Counted from the first letter of the stretch, positions 1 through 8,644 are shown. The stretch is 64,000 bases of DNA from CALFCE01 sp964411665 (GCA_964411665.1 CAYPMR010000002.1:62001-126000); one strand, 5' to 3'. Notes: generated from the sequence alone by a model not told the origin. Made by a program: numbers and translations.

Positions 1-242
1 GAGCAAAGCTGTGAACCGACGCACACTATGTTAGTGCGTGACCTCGGGCCGCGTCAATAGAAAAACACTACAGAGTGTGGTTATGTTCGAACAGAACCAC
101 TACATACAGTGCTTTATAATACGTTTTGTGAATACATTGGTGCACAGGCAATGGAATAAGCTGTGGACAATTTGTGAAAGCGATTTCCGGTCTGCATTTT
201 AGTACTCTAATCAATCCATTCAGCCAATACAGGTAAACCGGA
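1..242. other. Left-edge intergenic stretch, no gene seen
   Basis: This stretch lies downstream of mgtE (minus strand) and runs to the window edge. I see no convincing coding frame in it. It holds an imperfect inverted repeat around 20-40 (CGCAC paired with GTGCG) and a weak terminator-like stem at 61-78. The neighbouring gene to the left lies outside the window. Confidence 0.5.
61..78 (-). terminator. Possible weak terminator of the kds-lpt-pts-mgtE operon
   Basis: On the minus strand a five-base-pair stem (ACACT / AGTGT) with a four-base loop runs into a short T tract. It lies about 165 bases past the mgtE stop. The stem is short, so this is a weak call. Confidence 0.22.
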
Positions 243-1694
243 CTAAAGCAGCAACCAGCTGGAAAGACCCAGAAAAGCCACAACGCCAACCACATCTGTA
301 ATGGTTGTCAGTAAAACGCCTCCGGCCAGCGCGGGGTCGGTACCGACGCGTTTTAGCAACAAAGGAATGGCAAGTCCCGAGAACGCAGCACACAAGAGAT
401 TGAAAGCAAGAGCGATCCCGAGCAGCAAACCGATGGTCAAATTGCCAAACCAGACATAGGTGAAAAGACAGACAACCGCTGCCCACAGACAGCCGTTAAC
501 CAATGCGACTGTGAGTTCACGCAGTAGCAGCACTTTGGAATTACCGGCATTTACCTGTCCTAATGCCTGCCCGCGAATAACCAGGGTCAGGGTCTGGTTT
601 CCCGCGATGCCACCCATGCTGGGTACTATGGTCATCAGTACGGCTAGCAGAACGATACTGTCGAGTGCCAGCTGAAATCTCGAAATCACCCATGAGGCCA
701 AAAGAGCGGTCAACAAATTGATACCCAGCCAAACCGCTCTTTTACGTGCACTTCGAAGTGCAGGCGCAAAGATATCGTCTTCCTGACTCAAGCCGGCCAT
801 GCTCAACACAGACTGTTCTGCCTCTTCACGAATGACGTCGACGACGTCGTCGATTGTTATTCTGCCGATCAGATGATTGTCATCGTCAACCACTGCAGCT
901 GATACCAGATCGTAGTCTTCGAACAATCGGGCGACATCACGTTGGCTCATGGAGACCGGTACGGTATGACCATCGCGCCTCATGACGGTTGATACCAGTT
1001 CACCGGTTTTGCTGGTCAGCAGTCTGCGGATAGGAAGTTCACCGACATAGATTCCAAAGTTATCGACAACGATCAGTCGGTCAGTGTGTTTGGGTAGCGA
1101 GTCCTGTCGACGCAAATAACGCAAGACAACGTCTAGTGTTACATCTTCACGCAAGGTGATTGTATCGAGATCCATCAAACCACCAGCGCTGTCTTCCGGA
1201 TAAGACAGCACTTGCTCTAGTCGTTTGCGATGCTGGTCAGTCATGCCGGAGAGTACTTCGCGCGTCAGCTTCTCCGGAAGGGACTGGATGAAGTCGGCCA
1301 GATCATCCAGCTCAAGGTGACGTGAGGCAGCTTGTAGCTCGCTTGAATCCATTTGACCGACCAGAGTTGCTCGTACTTCGTCGTGCGCCTCCATCAAAAC
1401 ATCGCCTTCGATGGCGGGATCTACCATCTCCCACAAAACGTGTCGTTCACTATAGGGTAGGGATTCCAGGAGATCGGCAATCTCTGCAGGATGCATTGCT
1501 GACAAGAGTGACTTTGCGCTACTGAATGAACCGCTTTCCACAATTGCCGTTAATCGGGCAAGCTGTTCATCCTGACTTTCATCGTGTCTTCGGTCGTTAC
1601 TTGGTTTGTGATTTGCGTGCGATTTATGTTGGTTGTTGCTGTCACTACTAGCGCTGTCGCGGCTGTTGCGATTTTGCTTACTGTGGTTGCTCAT
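243..1694 (-). CDS. mgtE: Magnesium transporter MgtE
   Basis: Inner-membrane Mg2+ channel/transporter. The 483-residue protein begins with a low-complexity Asn/Ser/His/Asp tail (about 1-40). Then come the MgtE N-terminal helical domain (about 45-155), a pair of CBS domains (about 160-290) that sense Mg2+ in the family, and a C-terminal part with about five membrane segments (320-483). The family pore signature is visible as SMGGIAGNQTLTLVIRG. The start ATG overlaps the ptsI stop by four bases (ATGA), so translation is probably coupled to the PTS genes. A ptsI-mgtE pair at the end of the rpoN/pts cluster is also known in Xanthomonas-like gammaproteobacteria. Confidence 0.93.
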   Translation of the reverse strand: MSNHSKQNRNSRDSASSDSNNQHKSHANHKPSNDRRHDESQDEQLARLTAIVESGSFSSAKSLLSAMHPAEIADLLESLPYSERHVLWEMVDPAIEGDVLMEAHDEVRATLVGQMDSSELQAASRHLELDDLADFIQSLPEKLTREVLSGMTDQHRKRLEQVLSYPEDSAGGLMDLDTITLREDVTLDVVLRYLRRQDSLPKHTDRLIVVDNFGIYVGELPIRRLLTSKTGELVSTVMRRDGHTVPVSMSQRDVARLFEDYDLVSAAVVDDDNHLIGRITIDDVVDVIREEAEQSVLSMAGLSQEDDIFAPALRSARKRAVWLGINLLTALLASWVISRFQLALDSIVLLAVLMTIVPSMGGIAGNQTLTLVIRGQALGQVNAGNSKVLLLRELTVALVNGCLWAAVVCLFTYVWFGNLTIGLLLGIALAFNLLCAAFSGLAIPLLLKRVGTDPALAGGVLLTTITDVVGVVAFLGLSSWLLL

Positions 1695-3454
1695 GCGACG
1701 GGCAGGGCGCGAGCTTCATTTATCTTCAGTAACAATTTTTGTTGTGCTTGTTGCGTATTGCATTTAATCATTGCCTGCGCATGGCGTTGCAGGCGTTTGC
1801 GATCGGCACCGAGTAGAGCGCGTTTGACCTCCAGCAGTGAATTGGGTGGCATACTGAACTCTGTCAGGCCAAGGCCGAGTAACAGGCGAACGTAACGTGT
1901 ATCGCCTGCCATTTCACCACACATGGCAACAGGGATGTCTGCACGTTTGCCAGCTTCAATTGTCTGTTTGATCAAGTGCAAGACGGCAGGATGTAACGGG
2001 TCGTATAGATAGTTAACTTGATCGTCGATACGGTCTATTGCCAATGTATATTGAATCAGATCATTGGTGCCGATAGAAAGAAAATCCAGTTTGGCTGCGA
2101 ATTGCTCTGCCGCTATGGCGGCTGCCGGCACTTCGATCATGCCACCGACCTTGATGTCATCGTTAAAGTTGACGCGTCGGCGTTTAAGTTGCCTTTTAAC
2201 CTCTTCCAATAATTCAAGACAGAGTTCAACCTCATGCACGTTGGTTAGCATGGGAAACATGATGCTGACAGGCGCGCGTGCGGATACACGTAAAATGGCC
2301 GCAAGTTGTGGAATGAGCAAAGAGGTATCACTCAATGCCAATCGTATACCCCTCAATCCCATGGCAGGATTATGTGCCAGGGGACCGGATGGGGTCAGAT
2401 CCACTTCTTTGTCCGCTCCCAGGTCAGCGGTACGAATAGTCAGTGGCGAGCCTTTGAGTGCACGGGCAACTTTTGAATAAACGCGAAAGTGCTCGTTCTC
2501 ATCCGGCAAGTTGTCCCGGTTCATATACAGAAATTCGGTTCTGTACAAGCCAACGCCATCGGCACAGACTTTTTTAAGCGCTTTGAGGTCATCTTCGATT
2601 TCAATATTCGCCAGCAATGTCACCGAGGTGCCGTCGGCACACACTGCCGGGGTGTTGATAAGTTTGTCGAGTTCCCGACGACGCTCCTTGAATTTGCGCT
2701 GCTCTTTTTGGAAAGTGACGACCATCGAACGGCTTGGTTCAGCTAGCGCCAAACCTGTTTCGCCATTGAGAATAATTTTTTCACCTGGTTTAAGGTAGGT
2801 GCGGATATTATGAATGCCGACAATGGCCGGTAGGCCGAGGCTTCTTGCCAGGATGGCCGTATGCGAGAGTTGGCCGCCGGTTTCGGTGACAAATCCGAGC
2901 ACACCATCGTGCTGCATGACAATGGTGTCGGCTGGTGTCAAATCATCAGCAACGACGACTTTGCCTTTCCAGTCGTGCGTGATCTGATTTTTCTCGGCGT
3001 TCGTTGTGTCACCTTCATTCAATAACGCATTCATGATTTGATCAATGACGTGATTGACGTCATTCATGCGCGTTGCCAAGTAAGGATCTTCCATTACCTC
3101 AAAGATGCGCTTTAACTCTTTGCGCTGTTCTTCAAGTGCTGTTTCGGCTCCAATCTTATTCTTTTTTAGTATGTCGATAGGAGTTTGTGACAACACAGTG
3201 TCGTCAAGCATTAGCAAATGTGTTTCGATAAATGCTGACACATCACCTGATGCATCTTTTGGAATAGAATCGCGCACTTTCTCAAGCTGAGCCTTGGCTT
3301 TTGCCAACGCTTTGCGATAACGCCGCACTTCAGTCGATATTTGATTTTGCTTTAGCTTTCGCTCGTTAAATTTTGGTTGATTACGGCGTAATAGATAGAC
3401 ATCACCAATGGCTATGCCACGAGATACTCCTATCCCGGAGAACATCAGGCTCAT
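1691..3454 (-). CDS. ptsI: Phosphoenolpyruvate-protein phosphotransferase (Enzyme I)
   Basis: Cytoplasmic Enzyme I, which takes phosphate from PEP and passes it to HPr. The roughly 587-residue protein has the swivelling phospho-His domain with GGQLSHTAILARSLGLPAI (His active site) and the C-terminal PEP-binding barrel with LYRTEFLYM and CGEMAGD motifs. It has no N-terminal GAF domain, so it resembles PtsI rather than the nitrogen-type PtsP, although it sits among nitrogen-PTS genes. I chose the ATG at 3454 (MSLMFSGIGVSRG). A second ATG nine bases on (MFSG) fits family N-termini equally well. No sugar-specific EIIB/EIIC is nearby, so the chain probably serves regulation through HPr and PtsN. 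Confidence 0.92.
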   Translation of the reverse strand: MSLMFSGIGVSRGIAIGDVYLLRRNQPKFNERKLKQNQISTEVRRYRKALAKAKAQLEKVRDSIPKDASGDVSAFIETHLLMLDDTVLSQTPIDILKKNKIGAETALEEQRKELKRIFEVMEDPYLATRMNDVNHVIDQIMNALLNEGDTTNAEKNQITHDWKGKVVVADDLTPADTIVMQHDGVLGFVTETGGQLSHTAILARSLGLPAIVGIHNIRTYLKPGEKIILNGETGLALAEPSRSMVVTFQKEQRKFKERRRELDKLINTPAVCADGTSVTLLANIEIEDDLKALKKVCADGVGLYRTEFLYMNRDNLPDENEHFRVYSKVARALKGSPLTIRTADLGADKEVDLTPSGPLAHNPAMGLRGIRLALSDTSLLIPQLAAILRVSARAPVSIMFPMLTNVHEVELCLELLEEVKRQLKRRRVNFNDDIKVGGMIEVPAAAIAAEQFAAKLDFLSIGTNDLIQYTLAIDRIDDQVNYLYDPLHPAVLHLIKQTIEAGKRADIPVAMCGEMAGDTRYVRLLLGLGLTEFSMPPNSLLEVKRALLGADRKRLQRHAQAMIKCNTQQAQQKLLLKINEARALPVA

Positions 3455-3477
3455 GATATATCTAACCGTGTTTTCAT
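3451..3477 (-). other. Possible 8-codon coupling ORF between ptsH and ptsI
   Basis: A GGGGAGG ribosome-binding site lies at the end of ptsH. Downstream of it an ATG overlaps the ptsH stop (ATGA) and opens a frame of eight codons (MKTRLDIS). Its TGA overlaps the chosen ptsI ATG (ATGA). This could couple translation of the two genes, or be chance. There is no direct proof of expression. Confidence 0.22.
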
Positions 3478-3743
3478 TCGTCCTCCCCAAACCTCTCTTC
3501 TATCAAATCACGTACCGCATTGATAGCTTCGACCTCATCTTCCCCCTGTGTTCGTACAGTAACAACAGTGCCACAGCTTGCTGCCAGCATCATAACTCCC
3601 ATAATGCTTTTGCAATTGACACTCTGATCCTTCTTGTCCATTTCGATTGACGACTCAAACGTCGAACAAAGTTTGACCAGTTTCGCTGCTGCACGCGCAT
3701 GCAGTCCGAGCTTGTTAATTATTTTTATGTCGCACTCGTGCAT
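3474..3743 (-). CDS. ptsH: Phosphocarrier protein HPr
   Basis: Small cytoplasmic phosphocarrier of 89 residues. The active-site histidine is in KLGLHARAAAKLV. The segment KSIMGVMMLAAS resembles the serine-46 region of HPr more than that of NPr. It lies 6 bases after the rapZ stop and just before ptsI, so EI and HPr are co-transcribed. The probable end target is PtsN (EIIA-Ntr), encoded upstream in the same run. No HPr kinase gene is present in the window, although related clusters in some gammaproteobacteria carry hprK here. Confidence 0.9.
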   Translation of the reverse strand: MHECDIKIINKLGLHARAAAKLVKLCSTFESSIEMDKKDQSVNCKSIMGVMMLAASCGTVVTVRTQGEDEVEAINAVRDLIEERFGEDE

Positions 3744-3749
3744 TTTTTG

Positions 3750-4610
3750 TTAGCCGAGTTCTCGGTGGTGGACCGATACATTGCCAGACAGTGAATTGAA
3801 GTGTTGTGACAGCCGGTTGGCCAGATAGACTGATCTATGACGCCCGCCTGTACACCCTATTGAGATTGACAGGTAAGAGCGATTTTCCGATTCAAATACA
3901 GGAAGCCATTTTTCAACAAAAGATTTAATACTGTCGTACATTTCTTCAACCATTTTATGGCTTTCCAAAAACTGTTGAACAGGTTCATCGAGTCCTGTGT
4001 AAGTACGGATAGCCGGATCCCAGTGAGGATTTGGCAGGCATCTGACGTCAAACACGAAATCGCTGCTTCGTGGGGAGCCATACTTGAATCCGAAAGATTG
4101 AAATAGCAAGGCAAGACTTTCGTTTTCTCGCCCTACCATGCGTTTAAATATGATTTCGCGTAGTTGGTGAAGATTCAATCGCGATGTATCGATCACAAGG
4201 TCAGCACGTTCTTTTAGTGGCAAAAGAAAGCCTGCTTCCTTTCCGATGGCGCTTAATAGAGGTGTTTTCTGGTTACTGAGTGGGTGCTTTCGCCGGGTTT
4301 CACTGAAGCGTTTTAAAAGGATGTCCTGATTTGTTTCCAGAAAAAGAATATCTATTGTCAGATTGTCGAGCTTATCAAGATTATCAATTATCTGGATGAG
4401 TGATCCGAGTGAATCAGGTTCGCTGCGGGCGTCGATTCCTACTGCCACGTAATCGTGGTTCATATCGACTGACTGATCAAGACGCGAAATCAGTTCCGGT
4501 AACATCGATCCGGGTAGGTTATCCACGCAGTAAAAACCAACATCTTCAAGAGTATGAAGAGCTACACTTTTGCCGGAGCCGGACAAGCCCGTTACGATGA
4601 TGACTCTCAC
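3750..4610 (-). CDS. rapZ: RNase adapter protein / nucleotide-binding protein RapZ
   Basis: RapZ-family P-loop protein of 286 residues. In enterobacteria it binds small RNAs and guides RNase E to GlmZ, and so adjusts GlmS and amino-sugar supply. The Walker A motif GLSGSGKS is at residues 7-14, followed by the family hallmark DVGFYCVDNLP. The C-terminal domain contains IGCTGGRHRSVYLANRL, which is strongly conserved. It sits between ptsN and ptsH, as in many gammaproteobacteria. The GlmZ/GlmY function is known only in enterics, so the target here is unknown. Confidence 0.94.
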   Translation of the reverse strand: MRVIIVTGLSGSGKSVALHTLEDVGFYCVDNLPGSMLPELISRLDQSVDMNHDYVAVGIDARSEPDSLGSLIQIIDNLDKLDNLTIDILFLETNQDILLKRFSETRRKHPLSNQKTPLLSAIGKEAGFLLPLKERADLVIDTSRLNLHQLREIIFKRMVGRENESLALLFQSFGFKYGSPRSSDFVFDVRCLPNPHWDPAIRTYTGLDEPVQQFLESHKMVEEMYDSIKSFVEKWLPVFESENRSYLSISIGCTGGRHRSVYLANRLSQHFNSLSGNVSVHHRELG

Positions 4611-4688
4611 GATTGTTGTCCTGTAAGTTGTCGCCTTTAAATATGTGGCGAATAGTTTAGTGCTGCTGTTGTTTTGCTTGTAGCTTCT

Positions 4689-5216
4689 CTACTGGCGACA
4701 AAGTATTTCGAATGCACGTTCATTCTGATCAGCACTGCATTGTCTCAGTGCCGCAGATATATCGGGTTTGTCAAATCGTTCAGCCACTTGACTGAGAATT
4801 GCCAAATGATCGTCAGTCGAATCTTTCGGAACGAGTAAAGCGAAGATAATATCGACAGCTGCTTCGTCGGGCGCATCAAATTCAATCCCTTCATCGAGTG
4901 TCAGTAGTGCAGCTATTGGTTTTTCCAGTTCTGTTACGTGCCCATGGGGTACGGCAATACCTTGTCCCAATGCTGTGCTTCCAAGACGTTCACGTCCTAT
5001 CAGCGCATCGAGTATGTCCACCTCATTTAGAAATTCTTCTTGTGTGCTATCCGCTTTCGCTGGCTCTTGCCTTTCGGTGTCTTGCGATAGCTGAGTTGAC
5101 GCATTCAATGAGTCACTCAGCATTCTGGACACCTTGTTAAGGGCTTTTTTCTTGCTGCTGACGCTAACACCACAAGCGATATTCTGCGGATTAAGTATGT
5201 CTACGAGTCGAACCAT
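4689..5216 (-). CDS. ptsN: Nitrogen-regulatory PTS EIIA component
   Basis: EIIA-Ntr (PTS EIIA type 2 domain), 175 residues, cytoplasmic. The phosphorylated histidine is in GQGIAVPHGHVTELEKPIAA. Family members regulate potassium transport and other targets according to phosphorylation state. The first helix is followed by a hydrophilic insertion of roughly 20 residues (about 37-58, SQDTERQEPAKADSTQ), which makes the protein longer than the usual 150-160. It lies downstream of rpoN but with a 269-base gap where hpf would normally be, so it may have its own promoter there. Confidence 0.92.
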   Translation of the reverse strand: MVRLVDILNPQNIACGVSVSSKKKALNKVSRMLSDSLNASTQLSQDTERQEPAKADSTQEEFLNEVDILDALIGRERLGSTALGQGIAVPHGHVTELEKPIAALLTLDEGIEFDAPDEAAVDIIFALLVPKDSTDDHLAILSQVAERFDKPDISAALRQCSADQNERAFEILCRQ

Positions 5217-5295
5217 GTTGCAATGAGGTGGTTATATCGTGTAATTCGTATGGGATGTTTGCGATCACTGCGCGATTTTTCTAGCTGTAAATTCA

Positions 5296-5327
5296 CTGCC
5301 CGAAAAAAACGCTGCCCGAAAAAAAAA
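5296..5327. repeat. Direct repeat with A tracts upstream of ptsN
   Basis: Two copies of CTGCCCGAAAAAAA stand 16 bases apart, the second with a longer A run. On the transcribed (minus) strand they read as T7-9 tracts followed by CGGGCAG. They lie about 80-110 bases before the ptsN start, so they could be part of its promoter region. Confidence 0.6.
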
Positions 5328-5410
5328 CTTTAGAGGGTCAAGGCGCTATGAGGCGAACCGTGCTGTGGATGATACCTTAAGGCTGACAGAGCCGCACCCC
5401 TGTGGCTTCG

Positions 5411-5456
5411 AAAATGAGCAGCAACCTGAACATTTAGTTCAAAGCGGTGCTGCTCT
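5411..5456 (-). terminator. Terminator-like hairpin after rpoN
   Basis: On the minus strand GAGCAGCA pairs with TGCTGCTC around an inner TGAAC/GTTCA stem, followed by ATTTTC. It begins about 30 bases after the rpoN stop. The T tract is short, so it may only attenuate readthrough into ptsN. Confidence 0.42.
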
Positions 5457-5485
5457 GTTGGTTTGGTTGGTGCGGTTCGATCAGA

Positions 5486-7054
5486 TCAGTGTAATCTTTT
5501 ACGCTCGTTGCTAGGCGGTATACTCATCGACTCGCGGTATTTGGCCACTGTGCGGCGTGCTACCTGGATGCCCTCTGAAACCAGTCTGCTGGCAATTTTG
5601 CTATCGCTCAAAGGTTTGGTTGCATCTTCAGCCTTGATGAATTTTCTAATCATCGCCCGTATTGCTGTGGCAGAGCATTCGCCACCATTGGCAGTCGAGA
5701 CGTGGCTTGAGAAGAAATATTTGAACTCGAATATTCCCCGTGGTGTGTGAATGAATTTTTGCGTGGTGACGCGTGATATGGTTGATTCATGCAGACTAAG
5801 CTGTTCTGCGATATCACGTAAAACCAAAGGTTTCATTGCTTCGTCGCCGTATTCCAAAAAGCCACGTTGACGCTCAACGATCGCAGTGGCGACTTTCAGC
5901 AATGTTTCATTGCGGCTTTGCAGGCTTTTTATAAACCATCTGGCTTCCTGCAGGTGATTGCGCAGGAATGTGTTGTCATCGCTTTTATCGGCGCGTTTGA
6001 TCTCTTTTGCATACAAGGCGTTAATGCCGAGTTTGGGTGCAATATCGGGGTTTAGCTCTACACGCCAAACGCCTTTGACCTTCTGTACAAAAACGTCCGG
6101 AATGATGTACTGGTCGTGATCACTGACAAGTTGTCGTCCGGGGCGGGGATTGAGGCCACGGATCAGCGCGATAACTTCACTCAAGTGCTCGTCGTTGACT
6201 TTCAGTAAGCGGCGTAATTTGGGGAAGTCGTGCAAAGCCAGTAGATCCAGGTGATCGGCTACCAGGCGTTTTGCGTTTTCTGTAATTTCGCAAGAAGGCA
6301 ATTGCGAGAGCTGGATAAGCATGCATTCGCTGGCATCGCGAGCGCCGCATCCGGCAGGGTCCAGGTGTTGGACCATTTTCAAAACGGCTTCGATTTCATC
6401 CTGTTCTACGACAGCATCTACATCTACTTCGGCAATATTTCGATTCAGGCCTTCCAGCAGTATGTCGGTGTCTTCGATCAAGTAGCCGCGATCATCAATG
6501 GCATCAATGATGGTCTCCGCTATGAATTGATCGCGGGCAGACAGGGGGCTCAGTCGGATTTGATCAATCAGATGATCCTGTATGCTGGAAATTTCCGAAT
6601 TATGAAATTCGGTGAAGTCGCGGCTCTCGGAATCACCATTTGAACTTGAAGAGGCGCTTGTTGGAGCGGCGACTTCGTAAATATCTTCCCAGGCACTATC
6701 GACGGGCAGTTCGTCTGGCATGACCTCGGCTGCCTCAGAGGTCATTTCAAGTGGTGTCTGTTCGACTTCGATATCTGTTATTTCGGATTCCTGACCGTTA
6801 TTCGCTTCAATTTCCTGGCGTTCTTCATTACGCTTCTGGTCTTTGCTCTCGACGCTTTGATCACTGGAGATTTCGGATTTACGCGAATCCGCCGCTTCCT
6901 CTTCCTGCATCTCAAGCATGGGATTATTTTCGAGCGCCGACTGGATTTCAGTTTGCAGTTCGAGCGTTGAGAGTTGCAGCAATTTGATGGCCTGTTGTAG
7001 CTGGGGAGTCATCGCCAGCGTTTGGCCCATCTTTATATTCAGTGATTGTTTCAT
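5486..7054 (-). CDS. rpoN: RNA polymerase sigma-54 factor
   Basis: Sigma-54, which directs RNA polymerase to -24/-12 promoters with enhancer-binding activators. With the ATG at 7054 it has 522 residues. Region I is Gln/Leu-rich (MKQSLNIKMGQTLAMTPQLQ), region II is acidic (about 45-140), then comes the core-binding domain. The DNA-binding domain has the RpoN box ARRTVAKYRE near the C terminus. An upstream GTG at 7087 is possible, but MKQSL is the usual family start. lptB lies upstream across a 241-base gap, larger than usual, so rpoN may have its own promoter. Confidence 0.95.
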   Translation of the reverse strand: MKQSLNIKMGQTLAMTPQLQQAIKLLQLSTLELQTEIQSALENNPMLEMQEEEAADSRKSEISSDQSVESKDQKRNEERQEIEANNGQESEITDIEVEQTPLEMTSEAAEVMPDELPVDSAWEDIYEVAAPTSASSSSNGDSESRDFTEFHNSEISSIQDHLIDQIRLSPLSARDQFIAETIIDAIDDRGYLIEDTDILLEGLNRNIAEVDVDAVVEQDEIEAVLKMVQHLDPAGCGARDASECMLIQLSQLPSCEITENAKRLVADHLDLLALHDFPKLRRLLKVNDEHLSEVIALIRGLNPRPGRQLVSDHDQYIIPDVFVQKVKGVWRVELNPDIAPKLGINALYAKEIKRADKSDDNTFLRNHLQEARWFIKSLQSRNETLLKVATAIVERQRGFLEYGDEAMKPLVLRDIAEQLSLHESTISRVTTQKFIHTPRGIFEFKYFFSSHVSTANGGECSATAIRAMIRKFIKAEDATKPLSDSKIASRLVSEGIQVARRTVAKYRESMSIPPSNERKRLH

Positions 7055-7088
7055 GGCACGTTTTTTTATTTTTGCTGATAGTGGCACG
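7054..7088 (+). promoter_or_regulatory. Two TGGCACG motifs resembling sigma-54 -24 elements
   Basis: TGGCACG occurs at 7054-7060 and again at 7082-7088, reading away from rpoN. It matches the -24 half of the sigma-54 consensus exactly. The second copy is followed by a GC doublet one base too far away for the usual -12 spacing. The first overlaps the rpoN start codon. Function is uncertain. Confidence 0.25.
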
Positions 7089-7295
7089 GTTCAATGCAAA
7101 TATTGTGCCATTGTAAGCATATATCGCATCGGAAATGATATTATATTTCCGGCTTATCGATTTAAGGCTTCCGAAAATAAAAGGCTAGTGTGTATAACTA
7201 GTTGAAAACCTGATGAATTCAAAGGGTATTGTTAATACTGGAAGATTCGTGCCCGAATTCCGCTGATTGAGTGTAAATCAGGCACTAGATTGCGT

Positions 7296-8027
7296 TTAAA
7301 TTTTGAAGTCTTCGCCCAAATACACCTTTCTGACTTGTTCATTGACGAGAATGTCAGCTGGTTGACCCTCTGCGATGACTTTTCCCTGGCCCAGGATGTA
7401 TGCCCGATCACAGATGCCGAGTGTTTCGCGGACGTTGTGATCCGTTATCAGAACGCCAATACCACGATTTTTCAAATGCGAAACGATACGCTGGATTTCG
7501 ACCACAGAAATCGGATCTACCCCTGCAAAGGGTTCGTCGAGCAGGATGAAGCTTGGGTCAGCAGCCAATGCGCGGGCGATTTCAACACGACGGCGTTCAC
7601 CGCCCGACAAGCTGATACCCAGGCTGCTGCGAATATGGGTTATTTGCAGTTCTTCGAGTAAAACTTCAAGTTTCGAGCGCCGCGCGTCTGCATCCAGATC
7701 ACCTCGAATCTCAAGGATGGCCTGTATATTTTTTTCAACACTTAGTTGGCGAAAGACCGAAGCCTCCTGCGGCAAGTAACCAACCCCCATGCGAGCACGT
7801 GCGTGCATGGGATGATGAGTAATATCTTTGTCATCAAACAAGATGTGTCCATCGTCGGGCTTAACCAAACCGACGACCATATAAAAGCAGGTAGTTTTGC
7901 CAGCGCCGTTAGGCCCGAGCAGTCCAACCACTTCACCACTAGACACTGACAACGACACACCCTGCAGAATAGGGCGCTTACTGTATGTCTTGTGTAACTC
8001 CTCTGCGAACAGAGTATGTCCAGTCAA
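7296..8027 (-). CDS. lptB: LPS export ABC transporter ATPase LptB
   Basis: Cytoplasmic ATPase of the LptB2FG complex that extracts lipopolysaccharide from the inner membrane and drives it along the Lpt bridge. The 243-residue protein has Walker A GPNGAGKTT, signature LSGGERRRVEIARAL, Walker B FILLDEPFAGVDP, and the LptB-typical switch region ITDHNVRETL. It follows lptA by 53 bases in the kds-lpt run. lptF and lptG are not in this window, as is normal for gammaproteobacteria. Confidence 0.95.
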   Translation of the reverse strand: MTGHTLFAEELHKTYSKRPILQGVSLSVSSGEVVGLLGPNGAGKTTCFYMVVGLVKPDDGHILFDDKDITHHPMHARARMGVGYLPQEASVFRQLSVEKNIQAILEIRGDLDADARRSKLEVLLEELQITHIRSSLGISLSGGERRRVEIARALAADPSFILLDEPFAGVDPISVVEIQRIVSHLKNRGIGVLITDHNVRETLGICDRAYILGQGKVIAEGQPADILVNEQVRKVYLGEDFKI

Positions 8028-8080
8028 GTTGTCCTACTCCCCACGCCCGAAATGAAGCCTTGTACGTTTAATAGCTGGAA

Positions 8081-8644
8081 TCAATTGTCTCGGTCAGGTG
8101 GTTGTATTGTGATGCTGACCCGCCCGGATGACCCGCCCTCGGCAACCACAGTCTGACTGATTGAGTTGAAAACGATTTTGTCGCTACTCAATCGTTGTTT
8201 GGGTTGCAGTAGCTGGGCATTACCCTCGAGCGTCAGAATGCCATTTACTGCATCGTAGCGTATTCGCTCACAAGAGCCTGTTATCAATTCGCCCTCTTCA
8301 TTTTGTTGCTGAAACTTTATCGGCGAGCCTTTGCCTTCGATCAGGTTGAGTTTGTTGTCTTTTAGAATGACATCGATTTCATCAGCGGTAATCAGGATGG
8401 TTCCCTGGCGAATTTCCACATTGCCGCTAAGTACTTGTTTATTGGTGCGCTCGTTATATTCTGAGCGATCGGCTGATACGTCGATGGGCTGGGAAAAGTC
8501 AGAATCTGCAGCCAGAATTGCGGGCGAACCGCTCACTAGCAAGGTGATGCTGCCAGCAATTAGCAAAGCACGGCAATACGAATGCAGGCGCGCAAGGTTT
8601 CTCGCGACGTCCTGTCTGCAAATTGAATGGTTAGTTGGTTTCAT
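8081..8644 (-). CDS. lptA: Periplasmic LPS-bridge protein LptA
   Basis: Periplasmic protein that polymerises into the beta-jellyroll bridge carrying LPS to LptD. The 187-residue precursor has a Sec signal (about 1-45, hydrophobic core ALLIAGSITLLVSG, likely cut after AILA). The mature part matches the OstA-like fold: PIDVSADRSEYNERTN, VLSGNVEIRQGT, and repeated beta segments. Its start overlaps the end of lptC by 14 bases. The mature start near ADSDFSQPIDV is typical. Confidence 0.9.
   Translation of the reverse strand: MKPTNHSICRQDVARNLARLHSYCRALLIAGSITLLVSGSPAILAADSDFSQPIDVSADRSEYNERTNKQVLSGNVEIRQGTILITADEIDVILKDNKLNLIEGKGSPIKFQQQNEEGELITGSCERIRYDAVNGILTLEGNAQLLQPKQRLSSDKIVFNSISQTVVAEGGSSGRVSITIQPPDRDN

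Larger units (their letters stand above)
5217..5485. other. Gap between ptsN and rpoN; hpf absent
   Basis: In most gammaproteobacteria this interval encodes the ribosome hibernation factor HPF. Here I find no frame resembling HPF on either strand. The stretch holds a terminator-like hairpin behind rpoN and two copies of a C-then-A-tract motif. Confidence 0.6.
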
